Shown here piece after piece: positions 40,741-53,300 of a DNA stretch of 64,000 nucleotides; the stretch's first letter is position 1, and each line of letters opens with the position of its first letter. Made by a program: the position numbers and the translations under genes. Origin of the DNA: Lineus longissimus (taxonomy: Eukaryota; Nemertea; Pilidiophora; Heteronemertea; Lineidae); NCBI RefSeq assembly GCF_910592395.1, contig NC_088322.1:4829431-4893430 (forward strand), given 5' to 3'. The notes below the pieces were generated by a model, which was not told the origin of the DNA, searched no databases, and worked only from the letters and a program-made list of their open reading frames with translations.

Positions 40741-42329
40741 TGCTCAGGCATTCGTTTGAGAAGGGAGACACTTAGGCCTACATGTAAGGTTTTATGTTAT
40801 CTTCTCATTATAAATACTGTTTTATATTTCAGGTTATCCCCTAACACAGCTTGCTGATGGACATCCAACCTGAGAGCAATGCTTTTGAAAATTAATGATT
40901 GATCAAGTACATTTGGTTGTAATCTTGCATCCGGATTTACTTAATGAATAAAGAGATCTAATAACTAAGATTTTATTATACGTTTATAATTATTTTATTT
41001 ATAATAACATCCCAATAGTATTTACATTTCCTTGATATATATGATTACACAATACAATGATATGATATTTACACTTAGGCCATACTTTTTATATTTGTTG
41101 GATTACAACATTTTCATCTCCAAAACCATGGTAGAGGGGGGGGAATAAAAATAAAGATAAAAATCCGATTTGTGGACTTTTATTTTCATTCCGTTTTGTA
41201 TCGGACAAATGATTGTGAAATCCTAGGGGGGGGGGGGGGAATAAAAAAAGGTCTAAAATTAAATAAAATTCAAGTATTTAATTTGAAAAGTATGCATGAA
41301 ACACATGAAGGCTATAACAGCAATAGACATCTCACTATCAGCAGTATTGAGAGATCATACAACTTAGAACACAAACAGGCATGGAGCCTATATAAAACAG
41401 CAATAGACATCTCACTATCAGCAGTATTGAGAGATCATACAACTTAGAACACAAACAGGCATGGAGCCTATATAAAACAGCAATAGACATCTGACTATCA
41501 ACAGTATTGAGAGATGAAACTTCACAAATTGTGACTACATGTATGAGTTTTGATGATTTAAAGAGAACTTACAACATTCAGACATTTTCTAAATTCATAA
41601 TAGTACATAGTTTTCTAGTGGACTAGTTCACACATTTGCACATCGCAGTATACATCTGGCAGAATACTTGTAGTTGTACACTACTAATATATCAGAAAAA
41701 ATCAAAGTATTTACTTGAGCAGAGATAGGCATGGAGCCAGTCCCAAAAATATCTTTCTGGGCCATACATGGAAACATAATCAAATGAATACCACACCAGT
41801 TATGTCAGATGAATCAAGGAGTTTGGTTGTTGTTAGGGTTTGTATACAAGGAATCTACTCAGAAAATCCCTAAAAATAAATAAATAAATAAACCCGGTCA
41901 AATAAATCAAGGCAAGAAACTTCTCGATTCAACAGTGGCCAGGGGTGTTCTTCACAGCCTCTACAGGGTGTGTGCAAACCCTCTTGCTAGACCCCTGAGA
42001 CAATTTCACAACTAAAATTTGCGAAATTGTTACAGTGGTCTTTTTGCAAGGAGGTTTGTGAGGTAAAATGGCCCAGAAAGTAATTTTGGGAGTGTATATA
42101 AAATGCCAGAAACCGATTCGATACACTCAAGACTTTGTATTGAAACCTACATGTAATATTTAATAACAATACTCAGAAAGAAGACTAGTGCACACATTTG
42201 CACATTTCCACATATTAAACAAATTTTGGCAGAGTATACACTTCTAAAACATGTTTAAAATACTAGTGTATCTGAAGGCTAAATCATATTGACAAGGTCT
42301 ATTTCATCATGGATAGAGATCCTGTACTA
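40741..42329. other. AT-rich non-coding DNA with repeats
   Basis: No gene is seen. It contains two G-run/ATAAAAA blocks (41133 and 41224), the 80-bp array at 41318-41514, and two diverged copies of a block around CACACATTTGCACAT (41630 and 42190). Confidence 0.5.
41318..41514. repeat. 80-bp tandem repeat, about 2.5 copies
   Basis: The unit starts CAGCAATAGACATCTCACTA at 41318, again at 41398, and a third partial copy at 41478. The first two copies are identical, so the duplication is recent. Confidence 0.9.
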
Positions 42330-44148
42330 ACTTGCCCACAAATGAATGTTGACACTATATATTTTAAGAGTCCAATTTCCTTCGCTTCCGCAGTGGGAGC
42401 AAATATCCACGAATGACTGCCCTGAAAAAAAGGCAAGACTTGATTTAGAAAAAGAAGACAAATACATGTACTGGTATACTGCTACTTGCATTGTTACAAG
42501 ACGGGATACATTGTTGGTACATACCTGAATAGTAGGGAATCTCAATCGGAGACTCACAGGTCAAACTTTCTTTGACAACAACTTCCTTGAACGCTGGATG
42601 GGCCTCGGGCAGAAGGGATTCACCACAGGTGTAGATCGTTTCCTCCTTGATCCTAACGAGCATGGTCTCCTGCGGCCTGGTGAGCTTCACCCTGGAGTAG
42701 ATCACCCTCCTTTTGTCACAGACACTGCAGTTGATGAACTGTCTCACTTTGGCTGAAATAGAGGGACAAGCATTTAATTTGGCATTCATATTGTCAAACA
42801 CTATCATCTTTAGTCAATAACATGAGTTTGCAGAAGACCGGACACTATAGGAAGATACTTACCAGTAACAAGGAGGCCATGGTTGTCTTTGTCATGCTCG
42901 GATAGTTGTGGTTTTGCAGTTTTGCTCGGACACGCCTTCTCGGAGGTCTCTGTTCCATATACTTCATCAAAGACCAGGAACTTGCCAATTTCCTCATTGA
43001 CGACTGGATCAGGTAGAAAAGCCAACTCTGCAAATACATCTGGAGGTGGACGTGGACCATTCATAGTGCAGAAGCCACAGGCTGGGTCGGAACATTTCTT
43101 CACCTGAAAAAATACATGAAAATGTAGTTAATACTTTACACAGAACCAGGAAAATGGCTTGAAAATAAACAGTGGACCAGAAACACTTTTAGGGACTATA
43201 TTTTATTAATACTAGTACCTGAAATGTGTAAGTCCTTTCTTGACAATGACCCTTCATGAAAGCTGTCAGACTCTTGTAAGGCGTGACATCTTTGGCTTGG
43301 AGGCGGCTGAGGTCGACGTCTTCATCAATGACCTTCACAAGATCCATGATGTTATCTATTGCATCTTGTGTTGCAGCCTGGTGAGTGGTAACATCCTGCT
43401 CCTTCCATCGAAGCCGGTTGAATCTAGCAGCTATAACATCTATCACGGACTTCACACTCTCCTGCAGGTTGATCTTGGAAGGTGGGATCCCTTTCGCTCT
43501 CATTTCTCACTCGGCTCAGACTGGTCAAACTTTTCATCTTGCGTTCCTGGGCATCACTTCGCATTCTAGGCCGAGTAGTTGACATATGCTGGAGGCCAAG
43601 ATTTAGCAGACTCATAATTCTTTCGGCAGGGTTCATATAACTCTGACATGGAGCTGTTCGTGCGGTCACTAACAGATCCAAGTCAAGAGCAATGAAGATG
43701 GCAATGGAAGCAACTTGGACGGATTTGTACGTGGTGCGGTGGTCGGGCCCTCCATCTGAGAAAAGGAAGAGAATGGGAGTCTCCAAGTCCAATGCCTGTT
43801 CCAATCCGTTTGATTGAGCACTTCGAAGTATTTCACTTATTTCAGCAGCATGTCTTACACCATTTGAAGGTTCAAAAACCTTGTCTTTCAGAGTGACGTG
43901 CACATCCCCGGAGTAGAATGAACCAGATTCATCAGCTGGAATGTCAACCTTGAAAAGGACTGACGGGACAACACCACAAATATGAAAGTCATGGTCCAGA
44001 GCTGGTAGAGCTTCTCCTCCAGCTACCAGTGCAGAATTGTGCGGTCTGACACCGGTCGCGATGTGCAGATCAGGTTCACCAATTGGGATGATAGCTTTAT
44101 CATCGACGCAGATGAAACTGGTGTGGTCGCGGTATCTTATTTTGAATT
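42330..44148 (-). pseudogene. DDE-type transposase-like gene, frameshifted, 3' part
   Basis: Exons that fit splice rules: 43219-44148, 42863-43103, 42525-42752 and possibly a short last one below 42425. The first exon contains FICVDDKAIIPIGEP, LFLFSDGGPDHRTTY and NPAERIMSLLNLGL, which look like the first Asp, second Asp and Glu of a DDE nuclease. Its frame is broken near 43500. The later exons have CSDPACGFC, DPVVNEEIGKFLVFD, and a possible zinc module with FINCSVCDKRRVIYS and ETIYTCGESL. I recall this as a multi-copy family in cnidarians, fish and amphioxus, whose superfamily name I cannot give. Upstream exons are not visible. Confidence 0.65.
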
Positions 44149-45626
44149 CTAGAATGGCTTAGACGTGATTTCCTGGCATCTGGAGCGCAGATTTCCTGCC
44201 GATGCGTGCGGCAGTTTAGGCTTGAATAATGCCGTTTTTCGGTTGTAAAATATCATCTTCATCTTAATCATCTCACTATAAATAAAATACGTAGAGCTTC
44301 AAAAATTCGGAGATAACAAAGCTGGTAGCATGCTGATCGGCAACCTCAATCAACTAAGACTGAAGTAAGCTGAAAAATCGCTTAGCTAGACTAACATTGC
44401 ACCGCTTACAAGCAGACCCAACGAGAGAAAAGGACTGCGTAGGCCTTTAATATCTATTTGATAATCAGTGACGATTGACCCTGCTCAGCTGATAAGTATC
44501 CATGCTCACAAATCGGCAGACCCATGCAAATGAATCAATGAATTTGCGCGCAATTTCCTCCGTCGTCACCAGCATTTAAGACCTATTCCAATCTCAACAC
44601 TAGAGCAGCTGATTTCGTTGTGCGTAGCCCCATCCAAGCATCGCGTGTGTCGATGATTGACGTGAAATTAGGACAGCTTATTCGCCGCCGCTCAGTTAAA
44701 AATAAATAATTTAGTGGATGCGGTGCCAGATCAAAGAGATCAAAGAGAAGGCTACTGACTCTCCGCCGCCGAGGTCAGCGGCTTGCATTCACGGCGCACT
44801 GTTCGATCTGGTTGTGGTGTGACAGCCGCTACTCACTTTACCATGCATAACGTGAAGGGAGACTATAGGCAGGACCCAAGGTAAGCAAGATAAAGTTAGG
44901 GGTCTGTCCTACTACAGAACATCGAAACTGTTCAGGCTTGTACCAGAAATATATTAATCAGTCACTGAATCAAACACGACCAAGTTGACTGAGTTCCCGA
45001 ACAACACTGCGTATATACATGTATAATTCACCTGAAGACCGCCAATTCGGCACCCAAGCTCCTGCCTATAGTCCCGCTTTAAATACTGGTTTTAATGACG
45101 ATGTTCGGCTTCTTTTAATTTCCAGATTTATTCTCTCGGTTCTCTGTCTGGGATCTACTAAGTATTTTTATTATCTGAACAGTTCATTCCTCTGTTTTTA
45201 AATTTATCTTTTCAGATGGAGTGAAAAGCGGCTGGCAAAGGCCACTTTGGCTTGACGCACGAAGTTAAGAACGGGCTACCCGGTCGTTCGTTTTGCAGCA
45301 TAGGTCCTCTATGTACACCAACTCTGTGCGGACATCCTCCCGAGTACCAGAACTACCTGCAACATGTCACGTTTCCATAAAAATCATTCAATTTTCACCA
45401 CTGTCACTGAATTAATTAATGAACATTCTGTCACACGTTGGCTCAATAATACTTCTTACCCTTAATCCTATAAACCAGTGAACCACAGAACCTGATGACG
45501 TAGACTAGACGACTGGAAGACTAGAGAGATTCCACATTAACACGTGAACCCTTCAATCCTCAATCCAGCATTTTATTTTAGACTGAATAACAACAAAACC
45601 ATTTCGTTGCAAGATTAGATTTTTAC
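44149..45626. other. non-coding, one possible tiny exon
   Basis: No larger frame. On the plus strand, ATG at 44843 opens a 12-codon frame that runs to a consensus donor GTAAGC near 44881, preceded by a GC-richer block. It could be a first exon of a gene whose other exons are not recognised, but the support is weak. Confidence 0.35.
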
Positions 45627-46021
45627 TTATTCATCAAAGAAATTTAAATGATGTTGACTGACAATATGAAACCTAGTCGATAGAAAGATTGGAACACTCC
45701 AGTCCGTCACTCTTACTCCCATGGCAATGCAGTGGAGTGGGTTGCCCTTATGAACGCTCCACTCAATGTCGAAGTAGCTATCACTGTCTTCATCGTGGTC
45801 TTCTGGTATCTCTACTGGTGCAGCATACAACTTCTCAAAGTTAAGCTGGATCTTCCGATTCCTTATCCCTGACCAGAGTTCGCAGGCCTCATGGAAAGGA
45901 AAATCACGAACCTCTGGACCCTCAATACCGGCCATCATCAGGGCATTGAGAATTTTATGAGAGAGGCGGCTCCTCAACTTTGTTTTAATTCGTTTAAGTT
46001 TACTGAATCCTCGCTCGCAAT
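45627..46021 (-). pseudogene. hAT transposase C-terminal exon
   Basis: The frame starts after an acceptor at 46021 and gives about 130 residues to a stop. It begins DCERGFSKLKRIKTKLRSRL, the hAT dimerisation motif pattern (CERxFSxxKxIKTKxRxxL), followed by an acidic end. Upstream exons are missing because a Helitron 3' end lies only 40 bp upstream (46061), so the element was probably cut apart by that insertion or is only a relic. Confidence 0.65.
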
Positions 46022-46072
46022 CTGGAAGAATGGAAATTATTTATCCTATAAATATAATGACTAGACCTGAAG

Positions 46073-46087
46073 CCTCGCTGCGCGAGG
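46073..46087 (-). other. Helitron 3' terminal hairpin
   Basis: CCTCGC TGC GCGAGG on the plus strand forms a 6-bp stem with a 3-base loop, 8 bp before CTAG (46061-46064). The hairpin acts as the termination signal of rolling-circle transposition in Helitrons. Confidence 0.85.
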
Positions 46088-47329
46088 TATTTTGAGGATG
46101 GTACACGCTATGATGTAATGATTCTCATGTGTATTTACGGGTTTGGGGTAGTTATAATAGTTCATGGTAAACAATGTTTTTTGTGTAAGGAGCGTCGTCT
46201 GCTTCGATGAGCACTTTGACATCAGCTGCTCTCTTTCCTCTGGAGAAGGCTGTGTAGAGTTGACCATGTGCAAAGACAGGGTTGGGAAGGTAGATTCCTA
46301 CGCGGTCATTTTCCTGGCCTTGGCCCTTGTTGATTGTCACTGCCCATGATAGTCTAATGGGGAACTGTCGTCTGACGATAGTGAAAGGGAAGTCATCGCC
46401 TGATCTGTCATGGTGTGGAATTCTTGGTAAGAAAACTCTGAGGCCGTTATTAATGCCAGTTGACACTTGACACTCGATGGTTCTTTGCATCATCTTGATG
46501 ACAGTCATCCTGGTTCCATTCCTGAGACTGCAGCTTGGTCCACCTTGTAGATTTCTGAGCAGCATGACAGGGCAGCCAACTTTGAGTTTGAGTTCATGGT
46601 CAGGTAGTCCTGAGGGTGTCAAGCTGTTGAGGTATTCGGTAGGAATGGCTTCTTTATGCTGATCTTCGTGAATGGAGTCAGCCGAGAGGTATGTAGTTGT
46701 TACTCCTGGGAACTTTGCAAGACATTGGTCATTGAGGTGATGTACATTTTTGTTCAGTGGAGTGTAGATTGTACCTGCTGTAAGGTTTTGAGCATTGCCA
46801 CATCCATGGTCGAGGTCAGGGAAGATTGCATCAATGAGTTCTTGTGTTGTGTCAAGTAGATGTTTTTCTGGTATTTGTATCATGTTGTCTCCAATGCTTT
46901 CGTGTAATTCCTCTTGTCCGTCTCCGAGTCGGAGTAGGTATTCGGAGAAGTCCACTTCTTGAGCATCTGTTCTCATGTTGACCGTTAACTTGTGCTTTGT
47001 CATGATGTGATACAGGGGACTAAACTGGATGCACGCGCGAACAATCTGTGGTCTTCCGGCTTTCTTTACGACAGGAGGGGTTTGTCGGGGGTCACCACCT
47101 AATAGTACAACGATGCCTCCCCATGGATCCTGACATTGCATTATGTCCCTTAGTGTCCTTTCAACGCACTTGATGTTGTATCTGTGAACACTGAAGATTT
47201 CATCCCAAATTATCAAGCTGGTGTTCTTGATGAGGCTGGCTAGAGCTGATTGTGCTTTGATATTACAGGTGGAATCCTCCATTATAGGTATTGGTATTTT
47301 GAACCTGCTGTGTGCAGTTCTTCCTCCAA

Positions 47330-50300
47330 TAGGCCACAGGACGGGCATGAAAAAGTAGGCCAGAAGTAATTTTTCGTTTGACAATGCTTGGAACAAAGTG
47401 AAAACAAGTTTTCTAGGGTGATTTTGGGGTGCTCTATCCAAAAAATGCATGTTCTTCCCAAAAAAACTGCACATTAACCCTCTACGAGCCAAAATATGAA
47501 AAATAAAAAATAAATCTCTTTGTTAATAACAATGGCTTATGAATAGCTAAAACCAACCAATAAGTGTTGTTTTAATTCACCTTGGACTCTCTTTGATATA
47601 TATTTTACATTATAAGCTACAAAAATGCAAATTAACCCCTTCAGTACTAAATTCTAGGTCAGAATTGTTGCAATTTTTTTCGACATCTATTAGCAAAAGT
47701 TTCTCGCCAAGAAATCATGCATCGCAGGGTAGGATAATACTATTTTTAAAACGAAGGCTCTGCATAAATTGGAAGCTTGCAGAAGACAAACCTGAAATTA
47801 GATTCACCTTCAAGTTAATTAGAATATAGATTTGTCTTACCATTGCTGTTGAACGAGTTCCGCTGAATTTATTCTTGTAACGAAGGCCAACGTATTAGTC
47901 CATGATAAGTCTTTAAAACGTGCATATTCCATGTATTTACAATAATATCCACGATCACAAGTGTCTGTTGTCCAGTGTACATATGTGTACCCAAATTCAG
48001 GTTCAGGTTCAGGTTCAATGTCATAGAATGTCATGATATTATCCAAGTCATTTATATAATTTGAAAATGCCTCGCTCCAAACCTTTTTACTTTTGTTTTG
48101 AAATAGCACCTTGCCCTTTTTGAATGATTGGTAGCACTTTCAGTCTCCATCATACTGTCATGATAAATATTCATTGCTTGTGAGAAATGATTGCTTATAA
48201 CTGATGTGTAGTCGACATGAGACCCACCCCAAAAACCCCACTCACGACTTCAAACTACTGCGCTGTTCCCTGCAATTTAATGTATCTAAACATGCAGGAC
48301 ATAATTCACAAGCACTCTAGTAGTTTGGTCCTTTTAATAAATTTTGACCCCTCATGCCCACAACTGTTGCTTCATCCATCATTCCTCTTCATCATCTAGT
48401 TCTGTATCTGACTCGCAGTCAGAGTCAGTATCAACTGGGGTTTCAGCATTGGTCTCCTTCTTGTTCTGGCAGTCAGTGCATGCGCAAAGCCCAGTACAAC
48501 CAGTTTCCTTGCAAGAGCACTTCCCACTTGTGCATCCTGTCTTGCACTTGCAAGAGACATACTTCATGAGAGAGTTCGGTGCAAAGGGCAGTGTGATCCA
48601 TTCCACTCCTAGATATCCACCGTCATCTTTCCATCCATTTGTCACTGGACTTGGGGCATCAATTTTGCATGCAATACTCCGACGATGGATAGCTGCTTGA
48701 TAGTTGGCACGTTTCAAATGCTGCATGAGAGCATCCTTGTTGGGTGGAAGTGTGCTATCTATCTTGAAGCGCAGGCAGAACATTTCATATCTCACAGCAT
48801 TGACACTTGTCATGTTGGATTTTCCATACAGATGGCAGACAAACTGTTCCATGAAGTCGAGAGAAATGCTATCAAGTGTCCAAGACTGTCCGAGATCCAT
48901 AAAGAACTGCCTGAAGTGTAGATTTTCCTGCGCAAGGCTGAAAGCTTTGAGCTTTCCTTTCCCTTTGAAGGCACTCACACTATCACAACCTGTGAAAGTG
49001 TGAACCCCAATCAGGGCTTTGCAGACGTCACCTCCTAGTTTGGATGCCAGTGTGTTGACATGAACTACCCTGTAGCTGGAGATGGGCCCCATGTGCAGAT
49101 ACAGATTTGTGGGTATCTGTGAGGAAAGTGAAATGGCAATGATGAAGACATCAGTGTCGTCACTACGGATGATGACTTCTTCGTGATCATTTGCAGCATG
49201 TTTGGCATGCAACAGCATCCTTGTGTCCGCCTCTTCATGATCACAGGACAGGGCTGTGACTTCCTCCACAACAATGCCATCCTCTTCTTGATACAGGGAG
49301 TGGCATTTCTGACCGTGCGTGATGAGAAGTGTGGTCTCTTTTAGTTCTTGGGATGGTACACTACTCCACTGCTGGAACAGGAACTCAACAAATGTCTCTT
49401 TGTTCTTTCCACATGCAAGATACTTTGCAAATTGTCGTGGAGTCTTCTGCTCTGGCCTGGTGATGGTAATCTGCTGAACTCCAGAAGACGCCCGCCTGTT
49501 CCTCTCAGATCCCTTGATGCTCATCTGTGGATACAAGTCAGCCACAAAATCAACTCTTCTTGCCCCATGCTTAGATGCAATGTTTACGACTTGTCGCAGT
49601 ATCTTGAGGGCCAACTTTTCAAAGGTATCAGGGATATCTTTGAGTTTCTGAATGACAGCCATTCCATCCAGAATCCAGGCACCTGAAAGAGCTGGCTCCA
49701 TCTCCGTCTCAACTAGTCCTTCAATATGCCGAGCCAGCCTGGCCTTGTCTGTCTTGGCTAATGTACCGCCATGGGTTGTGAGAGATGGTGGATAGGGATG
49801 GAGGCTGTAAGTCAATGCATCTTCCATATCAACGTTCTTTGCCCTTCCAACAACTACCATTCGGCCGAGGAGGTCTGTGTTAGATTTCAGCGAAATGTTC
49901 AGCACTTTGTCTCTTGTTGGACTCGGTCCGTTAGAATCCGAGAACGTTTTCAACTTCATCAGTTTCAATGTGCAGTAAATGTTTTTCTCAGCCCCCATGA
50001 CATTGGTCTCAATGTAATCATTTAAAGCAAGCTGGCCAACTGTTTCTGCCCTATTCATATCTTTCTGTATTTCTGCTGAGGCCACGACACCACTGACAAT
50101 GTTCACCAGGCAATCGTCTGCAATCTTGAACGGGTTGTTCATTGACTGTATGGTCGATATCACATTTTGGACAGCCTTTTCATCAGCAGCAATTCTTGAA
50201 CGGTCGAGGTCCTTTCTTGTTCGGGTCGTGTCGCTTTTTCCCGCCATCTCGGAACACCTTCGGCTGATTTGGGCTCTGGCTGGATGAGACAGTATCCAGC

Positions 50301-53300
50301 GATGAACAGCTCCCTTCTTCACAGTGATCCCGGTCAACCCGCCTTTAGTTTTCGAATCCCTGTTGACAGTTTGCTCGATGGTTTGGTCCACAGCAGTCTG
50401 CGCAAATCCATGCCTTGTTTGTCTTTGGACCACAAACCCGCCTGCCAACATCTGCTGGTGGATTCCGGGATGGCTCGTCACCAAATTCTGCATCTCTAGA
50501 AGATAGACTGGTGCGTATCTTGCGTAGTTCGTCCTGTCATACGCAAAGAACCACGGCAACATACTGTGCAATGACGCAAGATGAAGGTTCCAATTTCCTT
50601 CCCTGGTGGCACGGACGAACTGGAGGAGGCATTCAACCATGGACATATACGAATCCCATAGTGCGAATGTGGGGCTGTCAATGACACGTTTACTCATGAA
50701 GGAGTTGAAGTTCTGCATAGCATCTACAAACATTTGAGAGGCAACCATCGCTTCAAAATGTTCTGGATCCTGTACATTGCTTGTGAGTTCCTCAGCAAAG
50801 TTGTGGAGGATGATTGCTTCAGATTCTGGAAGACTTTCGAGGTACTCCTGCCAACACAACCTGTGTAAGGCCTCATACACAAGCTTGTGGCACCTCATTG
50901 CCCTATTGTAATGGTTACCTGTCATGACTTGATTAACAGAACCCGCAGCTACTGCGCCTGACTCAACCATAATGTCACTCAATCCCGCATCTTTGAACCT
51001 TTTCCCCAGAACTGCGAGGTACGTCTTAGCTGTGTGGAACTGACCAAGCCTGATGACAGTTCGTTGGCTGAGAGTGTCATCTTTCCATCTGATCTGTTGC
51101 GCTTTGTAATATATGGCTTGGTCAAAAACTAAGACTATTGTGGCCAATTCTAACCTATCCGCAATTTTCACACTCTGACGAAGAACTTCTTGCACTGTTG
51201 ACATCTCAGTTGGGCTGGCATCGATTATGGGAAGGTAACCAACTCTGCTAAGGGGCGGGATCTTGTCCTTGTTTAGTAAGGTATTAAAACCTGTCCATCC
51301 TGGAAGCTTTGCTTCATCCTGCCCAGCTGATTTGCATATGATGTATGCCATATCCGTGAACCTTCCATGTTCCAAAGCTTTTGAATCTAATGTGGAGCCA
51401 TCAGTGACTTTGAACTCTTTTGGAGGCCCTACTTTCTTCCCACTTATATATGGAACAATCCTTTGCTCCGGAGGATTTAGCGTTCGTCGTCGACTTGGCT
51501 TCAGATTAACTTGATGATGACCATCCTGGTTTTCAGCTACAACCCGCTGGATGATTATCCCATTCGTGTTGTGGGTTGTACCAGCTCCAGTCACAGTCTC
51601 CTTCCCAAAATCGTTGTTGTCCCATGCAAGAGAGGTTGGCTGCCCCTTTACAAAGCCGTCTGGAAGTGCATCGTTCAAATACAACTGCCTCTCGGCCAGA
51701 GCAGTGTCATGCTCCAATACCTTTGAGTGGGAAACTGAATGGCCAAATCCATTTAGCAGTCCTATCACTTCGGAAGAACCAGTAAGGTGCCTCATAGTCA
51801 TCCCAAGGGCAAGGTGTTTTGGTGTCATCTTCCGCCCTTTTGATGCAAGGTATATGATATCCTGGGAGATGGAGAAAACCTTTGTTTTCACATCTTGATT
51901 TACATCCACATACCCATCAAACAGTGCATCCTCAGATCCCCCAACAACCCACACAATAAAGTTAAACAAATCAGGAGGAACCATAGATTTTATGTCCTCA
52001 TCTTTCATGTTTTCTGCTGTTGGTGGCCATGGAGATTGCAAGGGTGGGGCATCAGCTAATGCATTCCGCAAATGCATGGCTGACATGTAGAGACTACTTT
52101 TCAGGCTAGCATCGGGCTTCAACTTCAAGTCATCTAGTTCTAGGTCACCGTCATCCTCAGTCTCGCTGTTTGATTCACTGGCTGATGTGCTACCAATTTT
52201 ATGGGCTGGAACTATCCGAGGCCCACTTTCAAACTCACAAAGTACTATTTCTGATGTGTTTCTTCGCGTTTTCTTCAGGAAAATTAATTGAGGGTATTGC
52301 CTTTGAAGGCGCCTTTTCAGTTGGCAATTTCTGTAAGTCCATGGGCCTACAGGTAATCCAGACTCACTTTGCTTCACACGTTCCTTGAACAGGGACATTA
52401 AAGTGTTCATTGTCAATATTTCATTGTTCTTTAGGATCTTGCATTCAATGACAGTTGTGCTGAATGAGGCAAACCCAGCCTCACAAAACATATCCTTTTT
52501 TGAACCAGCTGCAGCACTGTCCTGTTTTAAACACTTTATGTATTTGCGATAGCATGACCTGTGATACCTGGCTTCCTTTGCAACAAGGTCCTGACCAATA
52601 ATCCGAAGCAAAAGTGTTTCATGCTGCTTAGCCGATGCAGCCAATTGCAACCATTCTGCAGCTTCGAAAGTTAAACACTGAGTCAAAGGTTCCTTTTTCC
52701 TTTTCTGGTCATGATTTTGAGTGAAATACTGCTCTGCTTCGCAAAGGAGACATTTCTGTGGAAATAGACCTAATCTACTTTCTCTACTAATCTCAACTGA
52801 TCCTTCATTTGTGCCATGACCTGGGTGCGGTAAAGCGGAGCGGATTCGGAGGAGGCGTTTTGGTGGCACTGCATCAACGTCTTGTACAGAATTATTTAGA
52901 GTTTGAGGTTCTTCAGGAGGCCTATTGGCCTTAGATTTAGCGGCACTGCTTTTCCTTTTCCTTATCCTCACCACATCAGTAAACCGCGAGTAACATAACC
53001 GATGGTACCCCAAGTCACATACACTATCAATACATTGAACACAATCTGAAGGTCCAGAAAACAAAGTTGGGTGTTTCTTGCATAAACTAGGTTTTGCTGA
53101 CAATTCCTTGGATATAACACTTTCTGTACCAGGTAAAACAATCCATTCACCTATACTACTCCTAATTTTCTCGAAACTTGATTGAGAAATCGGTTTAAAA
53201 TTGGAATTTTCGTTTTCACAAATATGTAAACAACATTTCACATGTTTCATGGGGGCAGCCATCTTGGGCAAGAAGGGCCCAAGGGACTCTCTGATTGGTT

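Noticed and set aside
47837-48109. Minus-strand frame of 90 codons ending at a donor-like GTAAGA, inside the Academ 3' region
   Set aside because: No homology recognised and no matching exon. TTAACCC words nearby hint at a further small insertion, but its second end was not found.
48379-53271. Plus-strand frames opposite the Academ ORF (for example 49348-49686 and 51551-51898)
   Set aside because: They are shadows of the 1,630-codon gene, with irregular composition.
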